Notes: generated from the letters alone by a model not told the origin. Positions 1-7,532 are shown, counted from the first letter of the stretch. The stretch is 10,219 nucleotides of DNA from Acidobacteriota bacterium (GCA_021784615.1 JAJYHU010000355.1:1-10219); one strand, 5' to 3'. Numbers and translations are program-made.

Positions 1-531
1 GGCCGTCGCCGAGCCCGCATCCTCGATGTGGGCTCGGGGGATTCGCGGCTGGCGGCTTGCTTGCACGAAGAGCTGGCAAAGCGCAATCTGAGCGCGGAAT
101 TTGTGGTTGTTGACCGCCGGCTTACCCATCTTAAAAACGGAAACCGCTCCTCGCGAGGATTATCGCGAGTTGTTGGCGATGCATTTCAGCTTCCCTGTGG
201 ACGCGAAAGCTTTGAGGTGGTGATGTGCAATCTCTTCCTGCACCATTTTTCAGGCGAGCAGGCTTGCGCAATGCTCAGGCATCTTGCCGAAGTTGCCGCC
301 GACGCCGTGTTGATTAACGATCTTGAGCGCCACGCGCTCCCATATTTTTTCATCCGTTTTGCCCTGCCGTTTGCGCGCAGCCGTGTTACCCGGCACGATG
401 GACCGGCCAGTGTCCGCCAGGCCTATACGAGCGGGGAACTCGGCACGCTGGCCCGCCAAGCCGGTTTTTCAAACTTTGAAATCGAACGGCTCGCGGCTTT
501 CCGGCTGGGGCTTACTATCTGGAAAGCTTAA
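1..531 (+). CDS. Class I SAM-dependent methyltransferase, 5'-truncated by the window edge
   Basis: The reading frame is open from base 1 and ends with TAA at 529-531, giving 176 visible residues. An ATG at 28 lies inside the SAM-binding motif (ILDVGSGDS, visible residues 7-15), so the true start is upstream of the window. A Rossmann methyltransferase order is visible: glycine-rich motif I, an acidic residue after the second strand (FVVVD, residues 34-38), a GDAFQLP segment (59-65) and the strand-4 motif VVMCNLFLHHF (73-83). The second half has INDLERHALPY (105-115) and RHDGPASVRQAY (131-142). I associate these with methyltransferases paired with flavoprotein oxidoreductases in lipid or polyketide tailoring clusters. 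The next gene starts 14 nt downstream on the same strand, so co-transcription is likely. The fold is clear; the substrate is not, and could be a phenolic lipid, pyrone or quinone. Confidence 0.85.
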   Translation, partial: GRRRARILDVGSGDSRLAACLHEELAKRNLSAEFVVVDRRLTHLKNGNRSSRGLSRVVGDAFQLPCGRESFEVVMCNLFLHHFSGEQACAMLRHLAEVAADAVLINDLERHALPYFFIRFALPFARSRVTRHDGPASVRQAYTSGELGTLARQAGFSNFEIERLAAFRLGLTIWKA

Positions 532-545
532 GCGAGAATCTTCCT

Positions 546-1709
546 ATGTTTGACCTTGCGATCATCGGCGGAGGTCCGGCTGGCACGGCGGCGGCGCTTG
601 AAGCCCGGCGCTGCGGACTGCGGGTTGCCGTCTGGGAGCGCGACCGTTTGCCGCGCCACAAGGTTTGCGGTGAGTTTATTTCAGCGGAAGCGCTCCCCTG
701 GTTGCAGCAGGTGGTCCCTCGAACCCTGGAGCGCGGTTCCGTTATCCGCGATGCCGAGTTTGTTTGCGAGAACGGTTTTACACGAGGATTCGATTTGCCG
801 CGCCCGGCGCGGGGCCTCTCAAGGTATTGGCTGGACCGGGCGCTTTGGAGCGCGGCTGCCGAAAACAGCGCCGAGGTTCACGAAGGGCAGAGCATCCGGG
901 CAGTGCGGAAGCTGGGCGGCTCACAGAGCGATGGCGGTTGGAAGCTTGAGTCGGCGGATGGGCATACCGAGAAGGCAAAGGCGCTTATTGTTGCCTGCGG
1001 ACGCTGGTGGGCGCTTGAAGGATTTTCATCTCCGATCCACGAGAGAAAACCGGCGGGGGCGGGAAAGTGGGTTGGCATCAAAGCTCATTTTGCGGGCGTC
1101 GCGCCCCGCGGCAGTGTGGAGATGTACCTGTTTCGAGGAGGCTATTGCGGCTTGGCGCCGATTGAAGACGGTGAGTACAACGTTTGCTGCCTGCTGCGCC
1201 GGCGATGCCTTCGCGATGTCGGCATGCAAGGCATTGAGAATCTTGCGGCGTGGCTAGTTCAGGTATCGTGTCATGCGGCGCTAGCAGGGCGGCTCCAGGG
1301 CGCCATGCAGGTTTCACCAACCGTTACGACTGCGCCAGTGCTCCTGGTGCGCCGGCAACCGGCGCAAGAGGGCGCGCTGCTGGCAGGTGATGCCTCCGGG
1401 TTTATTGATCCCTTCACCGGCGAGGGAATTTCCATAGCCTTGCACAGCGGGAGACTGGCGGCGCGGGCAATTGCCGCGTCGTTATCGATGGGATCCGGCG
1501 ACGAACACGGGGCTGAGATTTACAGGCAGAGCCTGAGGCAGGCGGTGCGGCGAAGCTACAAAATGGCGACTCTGGCGCGCGGCCTCCTGCACGGGTCTCC
1601 CTGGGTGCAAGGTTTGGCTGCCACGCCCCTTCCCTGGTTTGGAAGGTGGCTGTTTAGGGAAACCCGCTGGAGGGAGGCTCCAAAGGATAAAGCCGCCTCG
1701 TTTACCTGA
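546..1709 (+). CDS. FAD-dependent oxidoreductase, geranylgeranyl reductase-like family
   Basis: This is a 387-residue flavoprotein of the p-hydroxybenzoate hydroxylase-like superfamily. The N-terminal dinucleotide-binding motif is GGGPAG (residues 8-13), followed by an acidic strand-2 end (VWERD, 29-33). Then comes RHKVCGEFIS (37-46), where the Arg/Lys-x-x-Cys-Gly pattern is typical of geranylgeranyl reductase and related enzymes. The second FAD motif is AGDASGFIDPFTGEGI (280-295), which contacts the ribityl and pyrophosphate parts of FAD. There is no signal peptide. The C-terminal 45 residues are basic and aromatic and could touch the membrane. The ATG at 546 follows the methyltransferase stop by 14 nt; only a weak purine stretch (GCGAGA) precedes it. 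It probably reduces or hydroxylates the same small molecule that the methyltransferase modifies. Family assignment is firm; reaction and substrate are inferred. Confidence 0.88.
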   Translation: MFDLAIIGGGPAGTAAALEARRCGLRVAVWERDRLPRHKVCGEFISAEALPWLQQVVPRTLERGSVIRDAEFVCENGFTRGFDLPRPARGLSRYWLDRALWSAAAENSAEVHEGQSIRAVRKLGGSQSDGGWKLESADGHTEKAKALIVACGRWWALEGFSSPIHERKPAGAGKWVGIKAHFAGVAPRGSVEMYLFRGGYCGLAPIEDGEYNVCCLLRRRCLRDVGMQGIENLAAWLVQVSCHAALAGRLQGAMQVSPTVTTAPVLLVRRQPAQEGALLAGDASGFIDPFTGEGISIALHSGRLAARAIAASLSMGSGDEHGAEIYRQSLRQAVRRSYKMATLARGLLHGSPWVQGLAATPLPWFGRWLFRETRWREAPKDKAASFT

Positions 1710-1726
1710 AACAGGCCGCGGCGGCT
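1691..1726. terminator. Imperfect inverted repeat between the convergent genes, possible terminator
   Basis: AGCCGCC (1691-1697) is complementary to GGCGGCT (1720-1726). Inside it, GTTT (1700-1703) pairs with AAAC (1709-1712) around a 5-nt loop. The structure spans the stop codon of the oxidoreductase (1707-1709) and lies just downstream of the ribonuclease stop on the other strand. That is where a shared terminator for two convergent genes would sit. There is no clear U-run on either side, and the two arms are separated by unpaired bases, so this is a weak call. Confidence 0.25.
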
Positions 1727-1752
1727 ATCCCCTGCAAAACGAAAACCACAAG

Positions 1753-4239
1753 TCAAAATATCTCGAAGCGTTCCTGGTGGATGGTCGGGTCGCTCTTGAT
1801 GATGAGGTCCTTGTGCGTCAGCATTTCGATTTCCGCGATTAGCGTTCCATCTTTTGATTTCAGGGCCTGGGCGACCTCCGGATTGACCCGCAGGGTGATG
1901 GCTTTCCCCTCGATCTCGCGAGACATCTTACGGGCTTCGGCCAGGATCTCGTAGCAAATGCTGCTGACGGACTTGATCCATCCTGAACCGTTGCAGTAAG
2001 TGCAGGGATCGCAGAGCGTGCGTTCGAGAGACTGCTTGACGCGCTTGCGGGTGACGGCGACCAGGCCGAAATCGTTAAAGGACAGAACCTTGGTCGGAGC
2101 CCGGTCATGCCGGAGAGCCTCTTCGAGCGCCTGAACCACCTTGTTGCGGTTGCGGCGTTCGTCCATATCGATAAAGTCGACTACGATAATGCCGCCCAGA
2201 TCGCGCACCCGGATCTGCCGCACAATTTCATTGACGGCGTCGATGTTGGTCTTGACGATGGTGTCTTCCAGGCGATTGGTTTTGCCGACGTACTTGCCGG
2301 TGTTAACGTCGATCGCGACCAAGGCTTCCGTCTGGTTGATCACGATGTAGCCGCCGGACTTCAGCCACACCTTGGGCCGCAGCGCTTTCTCGATTTCCGC
2401 CTGGATTCCATGTTCTTCAAAAAGCGAAGTGTCCCGGGTGTGCAGCTTCACGCAGCCGACCAGGGTGGGCTGAAGGCGGTTCACGAACTCCACAACGCGC
2501 TCGTAGTCCGACTCATTGTCGAGCCAGATCGACTTAAAGTCCGCGGTCACCAGGTCGCGCATCAGGCGCTGGGCGAGGTCGAGATCGCGGTAAAGAAGCG
2601 AGGGCGCTTTGACGCGCTCAGCCTTGTTGCGGATTTCGTTCCAGAGGGTGGTAAGGAATCTCAGGTCCGCCTTGATTTCCTCTTCCGAACGGCCTTCCCC
2701 CGCTGTCCGAACGATAAAGCCGCCGGTGAGCGAGCCCCGGTTTTCCACGATGATATTCCGCAGGCGCAAGCGTTCCTGCTCGGAAGCGATCTTCCGGGAA
2801 ACTCCGATGTGAGTAATCGTGGGCATGTAGACGACGTAACGCCCGGGCAGGGCCACGTGCGAGGTGATCCTGGCCCCCTTGCTTCCCAAAGGCTCTTTGG
2901 CGATCTGGACGATGATCTCCTGGCCTTCTTTCAAGAGTTCTGAAATCTGCAGTCCGTGCCCCGCCTGCTGGGTGGTGGCGCGTGCCGCCGCCGTTTCTTG
3001 GCCGTTGTGGCGGCGCGGATGCCTGCCCCCGCGGCGCCTGCCCCGTCGGCTTCGGCGTGGCGCAAAGCGGGGATGGGTGTGGGGTTCGCGCACCGTGGAA
3101 GAGCGGTCGGAAGATTCAGGAGGATTTTCCGATGATGGCGATAGCTGTTCCTCGGGTGAGCCTTCCGCTTCGGGAGCCTCGCCTGATGCTTCCGCCGTAT
3201 CCGTTTCCGAATCCGTGCGCGACACTTCAGGAACTAATTCGCCCGCGGCCTCGTCGGCGTCGGGGGCCAGGTCCGCTTGTGTCTCGGCCTCAACCGCCGG
3301 ACTTTCTTCCCCAGTTGCGAAAGCGTCAAGGCTGGGCGAAGAGACGGAATCGAGACTCGGCTTGCGGTCTGCCCTCTCAGGTTCGTTGCCGGCTTCCTGG
3401 GTCTCGGGATTCTCGAAGGCCCGAAACTCGATTTTTGGAGCTTCCGCCTCCTGCACGGATGGTTCGATCGCGGCCTCGTGAGCGGAAGCCTCGCCAGCCG
3501 GTTCTGAAGCCTGTTCGGCCACCGGCGAATCTTCACGGTTGACGTGTCCGTACTTGGCCAGGGTCTCCCCGGGTAGAAGCTCGAACCCCTGGGAAGGCTC
3601 AGGTTCGCGATCTTCAGCGACGATCTTACGCTCGGTACGCTCGGCGGGCCTGGGAGGACGGCGTTCGTCGGAATCGCCGCGTCCGCGCCGGCGCCGGCGG
3701 CGTCCGCGGTGCGAACGATGCCGAAAGTCCGATTCACCATTGGCGGATCTGGGGCCTGCCGGCGGGGTTCCTTCCCGAGCAGCGAGGGCTTCAGATCCGG
3801 CATTCTCCGGCGAAGCGCCGGTTGCCGATCCTCCGTCCAAAGGCTCGCGGGATTCCGGAGCGCCTGACGCCGCCTGGGAGGCTTCGGGCGATTGAGCCGG
3901 AACCGTTTCGCCGCCTGTAGCCGCCGCCCCGGTGTCCGTCTGGGTTTCCACCTCGATCGCTGCTCCACGCCCTGCCGACTCTCCCAGAAGGCCCTCAAAC
4001 TCCTCCTGGTCCTGGAGAGAGAAATCTGAAACGTAAAGAAAGGCGTCCCTCTCAAGCCCAATGTTTACAAAGGCGGATTGCATTCCGGGAAGCACCCGGC
4101 TGACCCGGCCCTTATAAATGCCCCCGACTAAACCCACGTCGGTGTCGCGTTCAAAATAGACTTCAACCAGTTGCCCGTCTTCGCACACGGCGACCTTCGT
4201 CTCGTGCGGAGACGATGAAATAAACATCTCCTTATTCAT
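1753..4239 (-). CDS. rng: Ribonuclease E/G with a ~350-residue disordered insert in the S1 domain
   Basis: This 828-residue endoribonuclease of the RNase E/G family is far longer than RNase G (about 490). Residues 1-73 hold the start of the catalytic half and the first S1 strands (GGIYKGRVSRVLPGMQSAFVNIG region, 39-61). From about 75 to 430 the sequence is low-complexity Glu/Ala/Ser/Pro, with two arginine clusters at 173-188 and 391-410. The S1 domain resumes at 431 (ISELLKEGQEI, then KEPLGSKGARITS). The 5'-sensor pair R511-T512 lies in FIVRTAGEG. The metal-binding residues lie in VAIDVNTG (D644, N646) and VVDFIDM (D688). The Zn-link is C743-x2-C746-x2-C749. The enzyme cuts single-stranded A/U-rich RNA in rRNA maturation and mRNA decay. 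The start is supported by AAGGAG 5 nt upstream. It is the last gene of the elongasome operon; a 286-nt gap separates it from rodA. Confidence 0.95.
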   Translation of the reverse strand: MNKEMFISSSPHETKVAVCEDGQLVEVYFERDTDVGLVGGIYKGRVSRVLPGMQSAFVNIGLERDAFLYVSDFSLQDQEEFEGLLGESAGRGAAIEVETQTDTGAAATGGETVPAQSPEASQAASGAPESREPLDGGSATGASPENAGSEALAAREGTPPAGPRSANGESDFRHRSHRGRRRRRRGRGDSDERRPPRPAERTERKIVAEDREPEPSQGFELLPGETLAKYGHVNREDSPVAEQASEPAGEASAHEAAIEPSVQEAEAPKIEFRAFENPETQEAGNEPERADRKPSLDSVSSPSLDAFATGEESPAVEAETQADLAPDADEAAGELVPEVSRTDSETDTAEASGEAPEAEGSPEEQLSPSSENPPESSDRSSTVREPHTHPRFAPRRSRRGRRRGGRHPRRHNGQETAAARATTQQAGHGLQISELLKEGQEIIVQIAKEPLGSKGARITSHVALPGRYVVYMPTITHIGVSRKIASEQERLRLRNIIVENRGSLTGGFIVRTAGEGRSEEEIKADLRFLTTLWNEIRNKAERVKAPSLLYRDLDLAQRLMRDLVTADFKSIWLDNESDYERVVEFVNRLQPTLVGCVKLHTRDTSLFEEHGIQAEIEKALRPKVWLKSGGYIVINQTEALVAIDVNTGKYVGKTNRLEDTIVKTNIDAVNEIVRQIRVRDLGGIIVVDFIDMDERRNRNKVVQALEEALRHDRAPTKVLSFNDFGLVAVTRKRVKQSLERTLCDPCTYCNGSGWIKSVSSICYEILAEARKMSREIEGKAITLRVNPEVAQALKSKDGTLIAEIEMLTHKDLIIKSDPTIHQERFEIF

Positions 4240-4244
4240 GGAAA

Positions 4245-4250
4245 CTCCTT
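4245..4250 (-). promoter_or_regulatory. Strong Shine-Dalgarno of the ribonuclease gene
   Basis: The minus strand reads AAGGAG followed by TTTCC and ATG, a spacing of 5 nt, with an A-rich stretch just upstream. It is the best ribosome binding site in the window and fixes the ribonuclease start at 4239. Confidence 0.75.
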
Positions 4251-4271
4251 TTTTCCGGGATAAACGGTAAG

Positions 4272-4297
4272 GATCAATCCGCGTTGGCGGAGATCAA
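4272..4297 (-). promoter_or_regulatory. Leader hairpin upstream of rng
   Basis: On the minus strand TCCGC pairs with GCGGA around the loop CAAC (4278-4291). The flanking GATC copies can extend the stem by 4 bp past a TT bulge. The stem sits about 38 nt upstream of the ribonuclease start codon. No U-run follows it, so it is not an intrinsic terminator. It is a candidate mRNA leader structure only. Confidence 0.3.
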
Positions 4298-4370
4298 CTC
4301 CCGTTACCCCTGGTCCGGCCGCACACGGTGATTGTTCGAACGCCCCAGCCCGGCCATCTCCGGCAAACTT

Positions 4371-4382
4371 CGTTCCGGAACG
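4371..4382. repeat. Perfect 12-bp palindrome CGTTCCGGAACG
   Basis: CGTTCCGGAACG is identical to its own reverse complement and lies in the middle of the rodA-rng gap. A palindrome of this size can be a dimeric regulator site, or chance in GC-rich DNA. No second copy was noticed in the window. Confidence 0.35.
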
Positions 4383-4525
4383 CCTGGGCAAGGCCGTTTG
4401 TCACGCGCGAACGAACCTGGACTCTACAATTCAAAAAGTACGACTCCTGTTGAGCCGCTGACGAACTTTGGCTTCGAGATCCGGCTGCTAATGTCGCTTG
4501 CACTTTCTTGGTTCTCTCCACCAAA

Positions 4526-5617
4526 TTAAAAATTCACGAACCGCTGCATCTTAACGCTCATGGCGAAACCAAGCCCCACGAAAATAAACAGCACCGAGGA
4601 GCCCCCCTCGCTCATGAGCGGCAGAGGAATACCCGTAATCGGAAACCATCCAATCATCATACCGACATTGACGGCGACCTGAAAAAACAGGACTGTGGCG
4701 AACCCCACGAGGACAAAGCACCCGGCGCGGTCCGCCGTTGTTTGCGCCGCGTCGAGCAAGCGCAGAAGCAGGGCGAGATACAGCAGAAAGACAAACAGCG
4801 TGCCGACAAACCCCCGCTCCTCCGCAAAGGCGGCGAAGATTGCATCAGCATGCGAGACTGGAATAAAGCCCAACTGACTCTGTGTCCCGTTCCCTAAGCC
4901 CCGTCCCCATAGGCCGCCGGAACCTATCGCAATTTTCGTCTGGGTCACCTGGTAACTGGAACCCTGGACGTCTTGCTTCGGATGGATAAATGCTTCCAGC
5001 CGCGCTCGTTGATAGGGACGCAGGAAGTGCCAGCCTATCGGCAGTATCAGCGCTCCCGCGATACCCAAGGTTACAATCTGCCGACGCTCGACCCCCGCCA
5101 GAAAAGCCCCGACAGCCACGATCGGCACATATGTTAGCGCCGTCCCAAGATCCGGTTCAAGCGCCACCAGGAGTCCCGGCACTCCTGCCAGGAGTCCTAA
5201 CTTTAACAACTCACCCCAAGTAACAGCATTGTTTCGCCGTTCGGCGAACAAGGCCGCCACTCCGAGTATTATAACCAACTTGACAAGTTCTGACACTTGC
5301 AAAGTAAATCCGCCGATTTGAAGCCAGCGGTGGGTTCCGGCCACGCGCGGCCCCACAAACAGGATAGCCGCCAGAAGCCCGACGCTGCCAAGGTACAGCC
5401 AAGGCACATGTTCCAAAATGAGACGATAGTCGATTTGGCTCATCACAAGCGTCAAGATGCAGCCCAGGATGATCCAATAAACCTGCTTTTGAAACTGGCT
5501 GGCCAGCGGGGTTTGGGCTGTCGTGCTATAAATCTCGACGATGCCCATGCCGGCAATCGCCAAAGCTATTCCAAAGAGCAGCCAATCAAAATCCCGAAAA
5601 TTCAGGCCTTTCCGCAT
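4526..5617 (-). CDS. rodA: RodA, SEDS-family peptidoglycan glycosyltransferase of the elongasome
   Basis: This 363-residue polytopic membrane protein is close to the usual RodA length (about 370). It polymerises glycan strands from lipid II during cell elongation, in complex with PBP2. SEDS landmarks are visible: GTHRWLQIG (94-102), SELVK (109-113), EPDLGTA (154-160), and PVSHADAIFAAFAEERGF (253-270). D258 in HADAIF matches the essential Asp of the FtsW/RodA extracellular loop. NVGMMIGWFPITGIPLPLMSEGGSS (317-341) is the conserved C-terminal block. About ten hydrophobic segments are visible. The ATG is 3 nt after the mrdA stop. AAGGAA near the end of mrdA acts as the ribosome binding site, so the two are probably translationally coupled. 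RodA and FtsW are similar, but the mreBCD-mrdA context points to RodA. Confidence 0.96.
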   Translation of the reverse strand: MRKGLNFRDFDWLLFGIALAIAGMGIVEIYSTTAQTPLASQFQKQVYWIILGCILTLVMSQIDYRLILEHVPWLYLGSVGLLAAILFVGPRVAGTHRWLQIGGFTLQVSELVKLVIILGVAALFAERRNNAVTWGELLKLGLLAGVPGLLVALEPDLGTALTYVPIVAVGAFLAGVERRQIVTLGIAGALILPIGWHFLRPYQRARLEAFIHPKQDVQGSSYQVTQTKIAIGSGGLWGRGLGNGTQSQLGFIPVSHADAIFAAFAEERGFVGTLFVFLLYLALLLRLLDAAQTTADRAGCFVLVGFATVLFFQVAVNVGMMIGWFPITGIPLPLMSEGGSSVLFIFVGLGFAMSVKMQRFVNF

Positions 5618-5620
5618 AAT

Positions 5621-7513
5621 TCAGTTTCCTTGTTGCGCCGACGCGAGCGTACCCAGCTTATCCACGTTCTTTTTCCGGGAAAGCAACTGCGGCGAAGCCG
5701 GCTTGATGCCATTTTCCTGGTAGTAGGCCTTGATCACATCTGCCGCGATGGGAGCCGCCACCGATGAGTGCTGGCCTTGCATTACCAGGACGGCGACGGC
5801 AATCTTGGGGTCGGGCGAGGGTGAATAGCCCACGAACCAAGCGTTGTTTCTGTATCGCGCCTGGTGGGCGGAATCCTGGAGCCCCACGCTGACCACCTGC
5901 GCAGTTCCGGTTTTTCCGGCGACATCGAAGCCCGGTAATCGGGCGCCAAAGCCGGTTCCTTCGCCTTCGTTGACAACCCCCCACATTCCTTTGGTCAAAG
6001 CTTCAACCGTGGTTTCGCTCAGCGGAAACCGGGTTACGGTGTTCGCTGGCGGGGCCATCCCCAAGGTCCGCAGCTCTTTGCGGGAAGCCAGGTGAGGGCG
6101 GTAAAAGACCCCGCCTGAAGCGATCCCTCCAATGGCATAGGCGGCCTGGAGCGGCGTCACCTGCACGGCGCCCTGCCCAATGGCCACGGAGATTGTTTCT
6201 CCGGGCCACCAGCGATGATGAAAATATTTCTGGACCCAAGCGGGGGAAGGCACCAAGCCGGGCTCCTCATCCGGCAGATCGATGCCGGTCCGATGTCCCA
6301 ATCCGAGATGCGTGGCGAAATAGTCGATTTTTTGAATTCCCAGAAGTTTTCCCAGCGTGTAGAAATAAACGTCGCAGGAAATCACAATCGCGCGGTGAAA
6401 ATCCACTTCGCCGTGGCCATGGTGCTCCTTCCAGACCCAGTCATGGAACGTATGGCCGTATATCGTAATCTTCCCAGGGCAAAAGACTGTGTAGTCCGGC
6501 TTGATCGTTCCGGTTTCCAGGGCCGCCGCTCCCGTGATGATCTTAAACACCGAGCCCGGGGCAAGCTGCGCCTGGATGGCCTTATTCATGAGGGGTTTCA
6601 TCGGGTCGGTGGTGAGCTGTTTCCATTCTTTGTAGTCAATGTGGCGGGCAAAGTCATTGGGATCAAAGGTCGGGTGGCTTACCATGGCCAGGACATCGCC
6701 GTTCCGAGGGTCGAGCGCCACGACGGCGCCCGGCTGGTTTCCCAAGGCGGCTTCCGCCGTCATTTGGAGGTCCAGATCGAGCGTCAGGCGCAAATCGTGG
6801 CCGGGGATGGCGTTAATCGTGCTGAGCGTTCCAACTTCCTGCCCACGGCTGTTGACCACCACCCTTTGCATTCCGTCACGGCCGCGAAGAACGGAATTGT
6901 ATTCTTTTTCAATGCCGAACTTTCCGATCACGTCCCCGGGTTGATACGAGGAGTTGGGCTTGGACATGTCACTTTGAGATACTTCACCCACGTAACCCAG
7001 CACTTGCGCGGCGACTCCGTGCTTGGGATAAAAGCGTTGCTGTGCCTGGATGATGTCAAGCGCGGGGAACTCAGAGCGGTGAGAGTCAATGAAGGCAACG
7101 TCCTTCAGGGTGGCCGATTGCTTGAGAACCACAGGCTGAAATCGCGGCAGCTTGGACGAATGCTTCACCAGGTCTTCAACGTCGGTTACGCTCAGGTCGA
7201 GGCCCTCGGCGATTTCCCGAAGGTGGGCGTCGTTAAGCTGAGAAGCGTCTTCCCGGTTTAGCAGAATGGTGAAAGCGGGGAAGTTGTCGACGAGGACCTG
7301 GCCATTCCGGTCCAGAATTCGGCCCCGGGGAGCGATGATGGGAAGATTGCGGATCCGGTTGTGTTCCGCCTGCTGAAGCAGAGATTGATGCTGGCCGATC
7401 TGAAGCCGCCAGTACCCGATCAAAAGGACAGCGAAGGACGCTGCGATGGCATACTGTAGGAAGGTAATCTTCCAGGCCGGGAGATGATCGTCTTCGGTAA
7501 ATCGACCCTGCAT
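5621..7513 (-). CDS. mrdA: Penicillin-binding protein 2, elongasome transpeptidase
   Basis: This 630-residue class B PBP cross-links new lateral-wall peptidoglycan in partnership with RodA. A cytoplasmic stub (1-14) is followed by one membrane anchor (about 15-38). The pedestal domain includes APRGRILDRNG (61-71), GYVGEVS (173-179) and GIEKEYN (200-206). The transpeptidase domain starts near 260. Its catalytic motifs are S321-V-F-K324, S379-C-D381 and K534-T-G536. C345, D358, H365 or H367, and C380 fall in the region where a zinc site (Asp, Asp, His, Cys) is known in Acinetobacter PBP2, so a metal site is possible. The length is typical, with a polar tail of about 25 residues. The ATG at 7513 is preceded by GGAAGA about 10 nt away. 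It shares an A with an upstream in-frame TAA. A 246-nt gap separates it from mreD; rodA follows after 3 nt. Confidence 0.97.
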   Translation of the reverse strand: MQGRFTEDDHLPAWKITFLQYAIAASFAVLLIGYWRLQIGQHQSLLQQAEHNRIRNLPIIAPRGRILDRNGQVLVDNFPAFTILLNREDASQLNDAHLREIAEGLDLSVTDVEDLVKHSSKLPRFQPVVLKQSATLKDVAFIDSHRSEFPALDIIQAQQRFYPKHGVAAQVLGYVGEVSQSDMSKPNSSYQPGDVIGKFGIEKEYNSVLRGRDGMQRVVVNSRGQEVGTLSTINAIPGHDLRLTLDLDLQMTAEAALGNQPGAVVALDPRNGDVLAMVSHPTFDPNDFARHIDYKEWKQLTTDPMKPLMNKAIQAQLAPGSVFKIITGAAALETGTIKPDYTVFCPGKITIYGHTFHDWVWKEHHGHGEVDFHRAIVISCDVYFYTLGKLLGIQKIDYFATHLGLGHRTGIDLPDEEPGLVPSPAWVQKYFHHRWWPGETISVAIGQGAVQVTPLQAAYAIGGIASGGVFYRPHLASRKELRTLGMAPPANTVTRFPLSETTVEALTKGMWGVVNEGEGTGFGARLPGFDVAGKTGTAQVVSVGLQDSAHQARYRNNAWFVGYSPSPDPKIAVAVLVMQGQHSSVAAPIAADVIKAYYQENGIKPASPQLLSRKKNVDKLGTLASAQQGN

Positions 7514-7532
7514 TAACTATGATCTTCCATGC

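Larger units (their letters stand above)
4240..4525 (-). other. 286-nt rodA-rng intergenic region, possible 5' leader of rng
   Basis: This is the longest gap in the minus-strand operon. It holds a small hairpin (4278-4291) flanked by two copies of TTGATC, a perfect 12-bp palindrome (4371-4382) and the rng ribosome binding site. I looked for sigma-70 promoter elements on the minus strand and found only poor partial matches, for example GTGACA without a matching -10. An open frame at 4294-4524 lacks a supported start and coding character. In Enterobacteria the rne mRNA has a long structured leader used for autoregulation. A similar role here is possible, but the sequence does not show it. Confidence 0.3.

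Noticed and set aside
550..1257. 235-codon plus-strand frame overlapping the oxidoreductase
   Set aside because: It is out of frame with the flavoprotein motifs and is a shadow of that gene.
2107..2943. 278-codon plus-strand open frame
   Set aside because: It lies wholly antisense to the conserved catalytic half of the ribonuclease, whose motifs are intact. GC-rich codon use creates open antisense frames, and no ribosome binding site or domain is seen.
2864..3895. Several plus-strand and alternate minus-strand frames across the ribonuclease insert
   Set aside because: They are shadows of a low-complexity GC-rich coding region. Their Arg/Pro/Ser-rich translations have no domain pattern, and the ribonuclease frame runs through without a break into conserved sequence on both sides.
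4294..4524. 76-codon minus-strand frame in the rodA-rng gap, starting at a TTG next to the rodA stop
   Set aside because: There is no ribosome binding site before the TTG, no recognisable domain, and a non-coding-looking composition. A GTG at 4503 preceded by GGAGAG is possible but unsupported. Treated as intergenic.
6215..7261. 348-codon plus-strand open frame
   Set aside because: Fully antisense to mrdA, which has every PBP2 motif. No known motif in the translation.
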